Of a DNA stretch of 18,928 nt, positions 1 to 7,620 are shown piece by piece (within the stretch, counting starts at the first letter, position 1; every line of letters starts with the position of its first letter). The position numbers were made by a program, and so were the translations under genes. Source of the DNA: a bacterium (GTDB lineage: Bacteria; Patescibacteriota; Minisyncoccia; RBG-13-40-8-A). The notes beneath the pieces are model-generated. The model made no database searches. It was not told the DNA's origin and was given only the letters and a program-made list of their open reading frames with translations. The stretch spans positions 1 to 18,928 of the forward strand of contig JAUYCU010000033.1 of NCBI GenBank assembly GCA_030692145.1. The letters run 5' to 3'.

Positions 1-884
1 GCCGCGGATTTTTTGATTATTCCGTATTTCAAACCTATGTTCACCACCTCTCCTTCATAGGATATTCCTTGATTGAACATGATATCAAATTCCGCAGACT
101 GAAATGGTGCAGCAACTTTATTTTTCACTACTTTTGCTTTAATACGATTACCTATCGTTTCTTCTCCTTTCTTGATTTGTGCGATTCGCTTCAGTTCGAT
201 TCTTACCGAAGAATAAAATTTCAATGCTTTCCCGCCTGGGGTAGTTTCCGGATTACCGAACATAATTCCGATTCTCATTCTGATTTGATTGATAAAAATA
301 ACGACACAATTGGCTTTTGCGATTTGCGAACCCAACTTTCTCAATGCCTGAGACATCAATCTTGCCTGAAGCCCAATAAATTGGTCTCCGATTTCTCCCT
401 CGATTTCTGCGCGCGGAGTAAGCGCCGCTACCGAATCAATTACAACCACATCTACTGTGCCTGATTTGACCAGGGCTTCGACAATCTGCAATGCCTCTTC
501 TCCGCTGTCGGGCTGAGAAATCAACAAGTCATCAATTTTAACTCCGATTCTTTTGGAGTATTCCGGATCTAAAGCATGTTCGACATCAATATAAGCCGCA
601 ATCCCTCCTTTTTTCTGCGCTTCGGCAGTAATGTGTAGAGCTAAAGTTGTTTTACCCGAACTCTCCGCGCCAAAAATTTCCACAATTCTGCCCCGAGGCA
701 TACCGCCGACTCCCAAGGCAATATCCAGAGAAAATGAGCCGGTAGGAATAACGTCGACATCGACTTTCTTCGCTTCGCCCAACTTCATAATTGTTCCTTC
801 TCCAAATTTTTCTTTCAGTTCGGAAACAGTGTCCTCCAATGCCTTGACTTTGTCGAAAACTTTTTCCTTTATTTGTTTTGGCAT
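1..884 (-). CDS. recA: RecA recombinase (3' end outside window)
   Basis: DNA strand-exchange ATPase for homologous recombination. I translated it from the ATG at 882-884; 294 codons are present (3-884) and the frame is still open at the window edge, so about 50 C-terminal residues of a usual ~345 are missing. Visible: Walker A GAESSGKTT (about residues 72-80), a Walker B-like strand VDVVVIDSV (about 144-152), loop L1 around EGEIGDQFIG, loop L2 INQIRMRIG followed by FGNPETTPGG, and the stretch APFQSAEFDI that matches the family near its C-terminal domain. No intein or frameshift is seen. There is no SD before the start (the upstream bases are TCTTAGATT), as for most genes here. The gene lies downstream of the small membrane-protein gene, with 91 nt between them that hold dyad and direct repeats. 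The identification is secure. Confidence 0.97.
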   Translation of the reverse strand, partial: MPKQIKEKVFDKVKALEDTVSELKEKFGEGTIMKLGEAKKVDVDVIPTGSFSLDIALGVGGMPRGRIVEIFGAESSGKTTLALHITAEAQKKGGIAAYIDVEHALDPEYSKRIGVKIDDLLISQPDSGEEALQIVEALVKSGTVDVVVIDSVAALTPRAEIEGEIGDQFIGLQARLMSQALRKLGSQIAKANCVVIFINQIRMRIGIMFGNPETTPGGKALKFYSSVRIELKRIAQIKKGEETIGNRIKAKVVKNKVAAPFQSAEFDIMFNQGISYEGEVVNIGLKYGIIKKSA

Positions 885-897
885 AATCTAAGATACG

Positions 898-952
898 AAT
901 ATGCTAACAATATGCTAATTTACAAATTGCGAATATTTATGATTCGCGAATT
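898..952 (-). promoter_or_regulatory. recA upstream region with dyad and helical-turn direct repeats
   Basis: Two copies of the 10-mer AATATGCTAA lie at 898-907 and 909-918, exactly 11 bp apart. Further from the start codon is a dyad, GCGAAT (929-934) and ATTCGC (942-947), whose outer AATT arms also match (925-952). The right arm contains the 8-bp palindrome TTCGCGAA (943-950). On the minus strand a weak promoter can be read as TTGTAA, 16 nt, CATATT. Layout and proximity to recA suggest an operator, possibly for SOS control. I do not recognise the site as a known LexA box. Confidence 0.4.
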
Positions 953-975
953 GGCATAAAATTAGTATACTGACA

Positions 976-1323
976 TCATATTTTATTAAAAATTATTCTT
1001 CTGATTATCGTATTTGTTTTTCCGAAACGATTTTTTGCTTCTATTTTTAAAGTGTTCAATCCCTCCTGTAAATTTATTTCTTTTTTGAAATTACCCTCTT
1101 TATCGATATATATTTCTTCGTCTCCCAGCGTCAAATAGGCGAAGGGAGTAGTTTTCCCGGTCATTTCGAATTTCTCTTGGTTCACAGTTATATCCATCGG
1201 GGGTTGAAAAACCTCGAGTGCGGGCGGCTTAATTAAAAAGCAAATTTCCTTCCAAAAATAAAAAACAACCAAAACTAAAAACAAAACAAACAAAAAGAGA
1301 ATAATCTTTTTCGGAGTAACCAT
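976..1323 (-). CDS. small membrane-anchored protein with a beta-sandwich-like domain
   Basis: I place the start at the ATG 1321-1323 (115 aa, starting MVTPKK). The sequence GAGGAGG lies 6-7 nt upstream, the clearest SD in this part of the window. The frame is open upstream to 1389, but that longer start has no SD. Residues about 6-25 form one hydrophobic segment (ILFLFVLFLVLVVFYF) after a short KK-containing N-terminus. The rest is a predicted extracytoplasmic domain with alternating beta-strand patterns and Gly turns (MTGKTTPFAYLTLGDEEIYI, then GNFKKEINLQEGLNTLKIEA). This pattern resembles glucodextranase-B or bacterial Ig-like domains, in which a 'G-F...I.L..G.N.I...A.N..G' run is typical. 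It follows ftsK closely and may be cotranscribed. The function is unknown; a role at the cell surface is inferred only from the topology. Confidence 0.75.
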   Translation of the reverse strand: MVTPKKIILFLFVLFLVLVVFYFWKEICFLIKPPALEVFQPPMDITVNQEKFEMTGKTTPFAYLTLGDEEIYIDKEGNFKKEINLQEGLNTLKIEAKNRFGKTNTIIRRIIFNKI

Positions 1324-1349
1324 TAATGACCTCCTCTTCATTAATGGTT
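1318..1349 (-). promoter_or_regulatory. hairpin presenting the SD in its loop and pairing the start codon
   Basis: A perfect 11-bp inverted repeat (AACCATTAATG at 1318-1328, CATTAATGGTT at 1339-1349) encloses a 10-nt loop, 1329-1338. In the minus-strand transcript the loop reads AAGAGGAGGU, the complete SD. The AUG (1323-1321) of the downstream gene lies inside the 3' arm. Each arm contains the self-complementary 8-mer CATTAATG. The geometry suggests control of translation initiation. Confidence 0.6.
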
Positions 1350-1392
1350 GAAGCGGTCTGTCTTTTAATTCCAATTTTATTTTCTGCATGTT

Positions 1393-3861
1393 TTAAAAAT
1401 CTACTTCTTCTTCGCTTCCTTTTTCTTTGCTTTTTTCTTTGGAGTCCTCTTCTTCATCAGCCTCTTCTTCTGTATTATCTTCATCATCATTGCTATTATC
1501 ATCCTCTTCACTATCTTCTTCTGTAGATTCTTCCGTTTCCTCCTCTTCTTCTTCTTCGGAATCTTCCTCCTCTGCCGAGGCTTCGGAGGACGAGTCATAT
1601 TCTTCTTTCTTTTTACGCGGTATGGGAATATCATCAATGTCAACATTTTTCTTTACCGTATCTTCCAATTCCCCAAGACTTTCATTCTCCGCTAAAGCTC
1701 CGGATGATAAATCTTCTCCTTTTCTGGTTCTTGCCATAACTTTTCTGGGTTTCGAGCCATCTGCTGGTCCGACAATATCCAACTGCTCAAGCATATCCAA
1801 TAAACTTGCCGCGCGCGCATAACCGATTCTGAATCGTCTTTGGAAAAAAGATGCCGAGGCCTTTCCGGTTTTAATTACTAGTTGTTTGGCCTCCTCCAAA
1901 AGCGGGTCGTCCAAAGCCATAACCCAGCGGTCCAAGCCGGTTTGCTCCGCTGACGGCTCGGGAATAATTTCCTCGTATTCTATGTCCCCGGCCTGCTTTC
2001 GGATAAATTTTACCACATTGGAAACTTCTTTGTCGGAAGTATAAACTCCCTGAATTCTACGCGGCTTTCCCGCGTCTCCAGCCAAAAAGAGCATATCGCC
2101 ATTACCCAATAATCTTTCCGCTCCGGCCATGTCCAAAATTGTTCTTGAATCAACCTGCGAAGCGACTTGTAAGGCAATTCTTGAAGTAATATTCGCCTTA
2201 ATTAAACCGGTAATAACTTCCACGGATGGTCTTTGTGTAGAAACAACCAAATGAATTCCGATTGCCCGAGACATTTGCGCCAAACGCACAACTGCCCATT
2301 CAACTTCTTTTCCGTATGCGGCCATAATATCCGCCAATTCATCAACTACAATAATAATATAGGGCATCATTTCCTGCGGATTACTCTTGGCTACTTTTTC
2401 GTTGTAAGATGCCAAATCTTTCGCACCAACCTCGGCAAGTTTTTTATATCTGTCCTCCATTTCCCTGATTGCCCACTTGAAAGCGTTCAATACCTTATTC
2501 AATTCGACAATTACCGGAGTAAGTAGATGTGGGATGCCGTTATAAAATGGAAGTTCCACTCTCTTGGGATCGATTAAAATAAATTTCAATTCCCAGGGAG
2601 ACTTTTGATAAAGCAAACTGGTGATTAAACTATGGATACAGATGCTTTTACCGCTTCCGGTTGCTCCGGCAATAAGTAGATGCGGCATCTTCACCAAATT
2701 TGCCCAAACGGGATTTCCCGTAACGTCTCTTCCTAAAACCATATTCAAATTGTGGCCATTTTGCTTATAATCTCGATTTATCAATAAGTCTCTCAAGCGT
2801 ACCAAGGTTTTTGTTTTATTGGGAATTTCAATGCCCACCAAAGAACGTCCCGGAATAGGTGCTTCGATTCTGATCGGGTGCGCGGCCAAAGCCAAGGATA
2901 AATCGCGATGGAGAGAAGTAATTTTTGCCAGCTTCACTCCGCCCGCCGGACGCAGGGTATATTGGGTAACTGTAGGCCCGACACTAACCTCACCCATCTC
3001 AACAGGAATACCGAAGTTTTCCAGTGTTTTTTCGATAATCGTAATATTGGTTTTTATGTCGCCGCTCGACGGCTGACCCTTGTCTGCTTCCAATAATTCC
3101 ACCGGAGGAAAGGTATAATCTTTTATGGTTGTACCTGAAGTGGGAATTAATTCCTCTTCTTCCTTGCCCCTTTTTGTCTTAGATGGCTTTTTCTCGGTCT
3201 CCTCTTCTTCGGATAGATCTTTCATTTCGATTTTTGGCTTGCTGAATATTCCTTTTACGAAATTGGCAACTTTCTTTTCCGGAGAAGTAAAACCAATTCC
3301 TTTAATTTCTTTGGAAATTTTTTCGCCCGTTGCTTCTTCCTCTTCTTTTTTCATCTTTCTTAGGGGAATGTTAAAAGCAATTAAAGCCGAAATCAAAAGC
3401 GCTGCGACGAAAACAACCAAACTTGCCCAAAAGCCGATAATTTTCAAAAACGGCCAGCTGATAATATAACCAAGCCACCCGGCTTTGTGACCTTCACTAC
3501 TCGGAAAAACAACTTGGACAATCGCCAAAAAACTTAAAAGAAAAAGAAAAACTCCCAAAAGAGTCGAAAGATAAACATTCTTATGAATATCCCGCAAAAT
3601 AATTACGCCACAAATAAAAAATGCCAATGGAAAAATCCAAAGGCAGCTGCCAAAAATAAATTTTGAGGCACCAAAAAGCCAATTACCCAAAACTCCTCCC
3701 GCGTTCTGAAAGCTGAGAATGAAAATAACCGCCAAAGTAAAAAAGATAATCACAATTACTCCGCGCTTAGTTTCAGGATGAATGTTAAGCTTGGGTTTCT
3801 TTTTTTCTTTTACGTCCTCTTTTTTGAATTTTTTCAGTTGTTTTATTTTTTTCTTCGACAT
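1393..3861 (-). CDS. ftsK: FtsK/SpoIIIE-family DNA translocase
   Basis: Membrane-anchored, ATP-driven DNA pump that clears chromosomes through the division septum. It is 822 aa. After a basic N-terminus there are about four hydrophobic segments (about residues 33-51, 65-90, 98-120, 135-165), then a charged linker to about 250. The motor has Walker A GATGSGKS (399-406) and Walker B IIIVVDEL (about 502-509), followed by the usual STQRPSV stretch. A winged-helix gamma domain is recognisable at FFQRRFRIGYARAA (about 672-686). Unusually, the gamma domain is not the end: residues about 753-822 form a low-complexity tail of Glu, Asp and Ser. The gene has 130 nt upstream that include the rpoBC terminator, so it probably has its own promoter. 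The downstream small gene follows closely. The open frames on the opposite strand here are shadows of the acidic repeat. Confidence 0.96.
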   Translation of the reverse strand: MSKKKIKQLKKFKKEDVKEKKKPKLNIHPETKRGVIVIIFFTLAVIFILSFQNAGGVLGNWLFGASKFIFGSCLWIFPLAFFICGVIILRDIHKNVYLSTLLGVFLFLLSFLAIVQVVFPSSEGHKAGWLGYIISWPFLKIIGFWASLVVFVAALLISALIAFNIPLRKMKKEEEEATGEKISKEIKGIGFTSPEKKVANFVKGIFSKPKIEMKDLSEEEETEKKPSKTKRGKEEEELIPTSGTTIKDYTFPPVELLEADKGQPSSGDIKTNITIIEKTLENFGIPVEMGEVSVGPTVTQYTLRPAGGVKLAKITSLHRDLSLALAAHPIRIEAPIPGRSLVGIEIPNKTKTLVRLRDLLINRDYKQNGHNLNMVLGRDVTGNPVWANLVKMPHLLIAGATGSGKSICIHSLITSLLYQKSPWELKFILIDPKRVELPFYNGIPHLLTPVIVELNKVLNAFKWAIREMEDRYKKLAEVGAKDLASYNEKVAKSNPQEMMPYIIIVVDELADIMAAYGKEVEWAVVRLAQMSRAIGIHLVVSTQRPSVEVITGLIKANITSRIALQVASQVDSRTILDMAGAERLLGNGDMLFLAGDAGKPRRIQGVYTSDKEVSNVVKFIRKQAGDIEYEEIIPEPSAEQTGLDRWVMALDDPLLEEAKQLVIKTGKASASFFQRRFRIGYARAASLLDMLEQLDIVGPADGSKPRKVMARTRKGEDLSSGALAENESLGELEDTVKKNVDIDDIPIPRKKKEEYDSSSEASAEEEDSEEEEEEETEESTEEDSEEDDNSNDDEDNTEEEADEEEDSKEKSKEKGSEEEVDF

Positions 3862-3942
3862 AACCTATGCTGAAATTTCGACAGTTAAATTGCCGATATA
3901 TCCTATTTTATCATATTTAAAAATAAAATAAAAATATAACTT

Positions 3943-3967
3943 AAAAACGAGGCAAGGCCTCGTTTTT
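3943..3967 (-). terminator. Rho-independent terminator after rpoC
   Basis: AAAAACGAGGC (3943-3953) and GCCTCGTTTTT (3957-3967) form an 11-bp perfect stem with a 3-nt loop. The stem lies 25 nt past the rpoC stop. The A/T flanks would let it work in both directions; only the minus direction has an upstream gene. Confidence 0.85.
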
Positions 3968-3991
3968 GAAAAATCGAACCAAGTCTCTGAA

Positions 3992-6900
3992 TTAATTAGT
4001 TTCTTCTTTCAATAATTCTTTATCTGCTCCGTATTGTTGCTTAAGACCCGTACCTGCGGGAATCAATTTGCCCAAAATAACATTCTCTTTCAGGCCCCTT
4101 AATCTGTCGATTTTCCCTTCGCTTGCGGCTTTGATTAAAATTCTCACTGTTTCCTGAAAAGAAGCGGCGGACAAAAAGCTCTCCGTGCTTAAAGCAACCT
4201 TGGTAATGCCCAGAATCATCAATTGGCCGGTTGCCGGTTTCCTGTTTGTTTTCTTGGCTTTGTCGCTTTCTTCAAGAAAGATATCTTTCTCGATAATCGC
4301 TCCCGGCAAGAGCTCGGTATCTCCTCCGTCTTTGATTCTTATTCGGGAAAACATCTGACGAATAATCACTTCGATGTGTTTGTCGTTCAACCCTCCGCCC
4401 TGCGTACTGTAAATCCTCTGCACTTCTTTAATAATATAGCGCTGTACGGCTTCCTGGCCAGCCAATTTGAACATTTCCTTCAAATCAACCGGACCTTCGC
4501 AAATTTGCTGTCCTCTTTCGACAGAATCGCCTTTCTGTACCCAGACTCCGGTTTGTGGAGAAATTATATATTCTTTGGCTGCCTTTCTTCTGCTACCTTT
4601 TTTCTCTTTGTTTTCCATCCAGCCCTCAATTCTGACTATTTTTTGGCCAGACTTGTCTTTAATGCTCTCAACCTCTCCCTTTAGTTCGGAAATTGCCGCT
4701 TTACCGCGTGGAATGCGCGCTTCGAATATTTCTTCAACCCGAGGCAAACCCTGGGTAATATCCGCACCACCGGCAATGCCACCCGTATGAAAAGTTCTTA
4801 AAGTCAACTGGGTGCCCGGTTCGCCGATTGCTTGCGCGGCGACTATACCGACAGTCTCCCCTTTCTCGATTAACTTGTTTTTCCCCAGGTCATAGCCATA
4901 ACACATTTTACAAATACCGAATCTGGATTTACAAACAATTGGTGATCTGACCAACAATTTTTCCGTGCCTAAGGCCTGAATTTCTTCGGCCTTTGGTTTA
5001 TCGATCAATTCGTTCTTTTTCAGGATAACTTTTTTTGTTTTCGGATCAATAACGACTCCCAGACTTACGCGTCCGGTAATTCTTTCCGCAAAAGAAATTC
5101 CGATTTCATCAAGATCTCTTTTGTAAACGGTCATTCCTTCTTTATCTTGGCAATCCTCTTCTTTGATAATCAGTTCCTGGGCAACGTCAACCAAGCGCCT
5201 GGTTAAGTAACCGGCACTCGCGGTTTTCAACGCGGTATCGGCCAAACCCTTTCTTCCGCCATGGGTAGAAATAAAGTATTCCAAAACATTAAATCCCTCT
5301 TTAAAGCTGCTGATTACGGGCAATTCGATAACTTCGGACGCAGGATTAATCACCAGGCCCTTCATACCCACCAACTGCGTTGCCTGACTCCATGAACCCC
5401 TTGCTCCCGAAGAAAAAATCATATTCACCGGACCGTTAAGAGCCAAAGTCGAGGGAACCAAATCGGAGATTTTATTTTTTGCCCTTGCCCAAACCTCGAT
5501 TGATTTTGCCCTTCTTTCAGTTTTGGTCAATAATCCTTCCTGATATTGTCTTCTGATATTATCAACCTCTTTCAATGCTTCTTCTATAACTGCATTCTTG
5601 CCTTGGGGAACATTCAGGTCATCCATGCCCCAGCTGATTCCCGATTTTGTGGCATAATCGAAACCGAGCTTCTTGATTTTATCCAAATATTCTTGGGCTC
5701 TTTTTGTTCCGGCCTTACGGATAATTTCTTCGGTTAAAATTCTTAATTGCTTACCATTCATTTCCTTATTCACAAAACCTATTTCTTCAGGAAGAACCGA
5801 GTTAAAAATCAATCTTCCTGCGGATGTTTCGACAAAACCATTGTCTTTGGAGAGTTTAATTTTGGCCTGTAAATCGATAATTCTCGATTGATAGGCAAGT
5901 ATTGTTTCATCGGAAGTACCGAATGCCTTTCCCTCGCCTTTTAATCCATCCAGAATTCTGGTCATGAAATAGCAACCCAAGACAATGTCCTGCGTAGGAA
6001 TAACGATTGCTTCTCCTGTTGCCGGCTTGTATAGATTAACCGAGGAAAGCATAATTTCCCGACATTCTTTTTGTGCTTTTTCGGACAATGGCAAATGTAC
6101 GGCCATCTGGTCACCGTCGAAATCGGCATTAAAAGCCTTGCAAACCATTGGGTGAATGCGAATTGCCATACCCTCGACCAAAACAGGTTCGAATGCCTGA
6201 ACGCCCAGACGATGAAGTGTCGGCGCTCGATTTAATAAAACATTGTATTTTCCCGTGACTTCTTCCAAAATTGCCCAAACCTCATCAACTCCCTCCTCAA
6301 TTAATCTTCTTGCGCCGCGAATATTGTAAACCAGCTCTCTCTCAATTAATTTATTGATAACAAAGGGCTTGAAAAGTTCCAGGGCCATGGTTTTAGGAAT
6401 ACCGCATTGATAAAGTTTCAGTTCCGGGCCGACAACGATTACCGAACGACCGGAATAATCGACTCTCTTACCCAAAAGATTCTGGCGAAAACGGCCTTGT
6501 TTTCCTCTCAACATGTCTGCCAAAGACTTTAATTGGCGTCGTTGCCCGGTGGTTGCCATCACCGCTTTTTGGCCTCTCCTGGCGGTATTGTCAATTAAGG
6601 CATCAACCGCCTCCTGAAGCATTCTTTTCTCGTTACGGCAAATCACTTCCGGAGCATTCAACTCCAAAAGCCTTTTCAGACGATTATTACGGTTAATTAC
6701 TCTTCTGTATAAATCATTCACATCGGAAGTGGCATATCTTCCCCCGTCAAGCTGTACCATTGGTCTTAAATCCGGTGGCATCACCGGTAAAATCGTCAAA
6801 AGCATCCATTCAGGCCTGATTCCCGCTTTTTTTAGACCCTTAACCAACCTCAATCTTCCCATCACTTTTTTTCTTTGACCAATCGGGGTTTTTTTCAGTT

Positions 6901-7615
6901 CTTCTTCCAATTCGCTGCTTAATTTTTCCAAGTTGATAGTTTTTAAAATATCTCTGATTGCTTCAGCGCCAATTCCGGCAGAAAATACTTCGCTGTATTT
7001 CTGTGATAACCCCTGAAAAGTCAGTTCGGAAATAATTTCCAATTTTTTGATTTTAGATAATTCGTCTTTTGCCCTATCTCTGGCGCTTTTCAATTCTTTT
7101 TTCTGCACCCCTCCCTTAATAGCTTTCAATTTTGTCCTATATTCTTTTTCAATTTCGTTAAATGCTTTAAGTTTGGCCACCTCATCAACATGAATAACGA
7201 TATAAGCGGCAAAATAAACCACTTTTTCTAATTTTTGTATGGAAACATTCAACATTAATCCGATTCGCGAAGGAACTCCGCGCAAAAACCAAATATGCGA
7301 AACAGGAACAGCCAATTTAATGTGTCCCATTCTTTCACGCCTGACAATCGAACGCGTTACTTCTACTCCGCAGCGGTCGCAAACTACGCCCTTATAACGA
7401 ATTCGGCGATATTTTCCGCAATAACATTCCCAGTCTTTTTCCGGACCGAAAATCGCCTCGGAAAACAACCCGTCTTTTTCCGCTCTCTGTGTACGATAAT
7501 TGATTGTTTCCGGCTTGATAACTTCTCCGTGCGACCAGGACAGAATTTCTTCCGGACTGGCAATTTTCAGTTGTAGAGCACCGAATTCTTCCGGTTTTTT
7601 TGTTTCATCAAACAT
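3992..7615 (-). CDS. rpoC: RNA polymerase beta' subunit
   Basis: Largest catalytic subunit of RNA polymerase, 1207 aa (about 1400 in E. coli), with no large lineage-specific insert. The N-terminal zinc ribbon has Cys 64, 66, 79 and 82 (CYCG...CDRC). The Mg-binding catalytic loop NADFDGDQMAVH is at 496-507, with Asp 498, 500 and 502. The bridge helix runs through about 783-813 (THGGRKGLADTALKTA...GYLTRRLVD). The second zinc site uses Cys 822, 895, 902 and 905. The trigger-loop region starts with GIVAAQAIGEPGTQLT (about 923-938). The start is 5 nt after the rpoB stop, so the two are certainly cotranscribed and probably translationally coupled; no SD is visible. A strong terminator follows. All key residues are intact. 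Confidence 0.99.
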   Translation of the reverse strand: MFDETKKPEEFGALQLKIASPEEILSWSHGEVIKPETINYRTQRAEKDGLFSEAIFGPEKDWECYCGKYRRIRYKGVVCDRCGVEVTRSIVRRERMGHIKLAVPVSHIWFLRGVPSRIGLMLNVSIQKLEKVVYFAAYIVIHVDEVAKLKAFNEIEKEYRTKLKAIKGGVQKKELKSARDRAKDELSKIKKLEIISELTFQGLSQKYSEVFSAGIGAEAIRDILKTINLEKLSSELEEELKKTPIGQRKKVMGRLRLVKGLKKAGIRPEWMLLTILPVMPPDLRPMVQLDGGRYATSDVNDLYRRVINRNNRLKRLLELNAPEVICRNEKRMLQEAVDALIDNTARRGQKAVMATTGQRRQLKSLADMLRGKQGRFRQNLLGKRVDYSGRSVIVVGPELKLYQCGIPKTMALELFKPFVINKLIERELVYNIRGARRLIEEGVDEVWAILEEVTGKYNVLLNRAPTLHRLGVQAFEPVLVEGMAIRIHPMVCKAFNADFDGDQMAVHLPLSEKAQKECREIMLSSVNLYKPATGEAIVIPTQDIVLGCYFMTRILDGLKGEGKAFGTSDETILAYQSRIIDLQAKIKLSKDNGFVETSAGRLIFNSVLPEEIGFVNKEMNGKQLRILTEEIIRKAGTKRAQEYLDKIKKLGFDYATKSGISWGMDDLNVPQGKNAVIEEALKEVDNIRRQYQEGLLTKTERRAKSIEVWARAKNKISDLVPSTLALNGPVNMIFSSGARGSWSQATQLVGMKGLVINPASEVIELPVISSFKEGFNVLEYFISTHGGRKGLADTALKTASAGYLTRRLVDVAQELIIKEEDCQDKEGMTVYKRDLDEIGISFAERITGRVSLGVVIDPKTKKVILKKNELIDKPKAEEIQALGTEKLLVRSPIVCKSRFGICKMCYGYDLGKNKLIEKGETVGIVAAQAIGEPGTQLTLRTFHTGGIAGGADITQGLPRVEEIFEARIPRGKAAISELKGEVESIKDKSGQKIVRIEGWMENKEKKGSRRKAAKEYIISPQTGVWVQKGDSVERGQQICEGPVDLKEMFKLAGQEAVQRYIIKEVQRIYSTQGGGLNDKHIEVIIRQMFSRIRIKDGGDTELLPGAIIEKDIFLEESDKAKKTNRKPATGQLMILGITKVALSTESFLSAASFQETVRILIKAASEGKIDRLRGLKENVILGKLIPAGTGLKQQYGADKELLKEETN

Positions 7616-7620
7616 GTTTT

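Noticed and set aside
1427..1822. A 131-codon Ser-rich frame opposite ftsK.
   Set aside because: It is the complement of the GAA/GAG-rich acidic tail (TTC and TCT codons) and has no SD or family resemblance.
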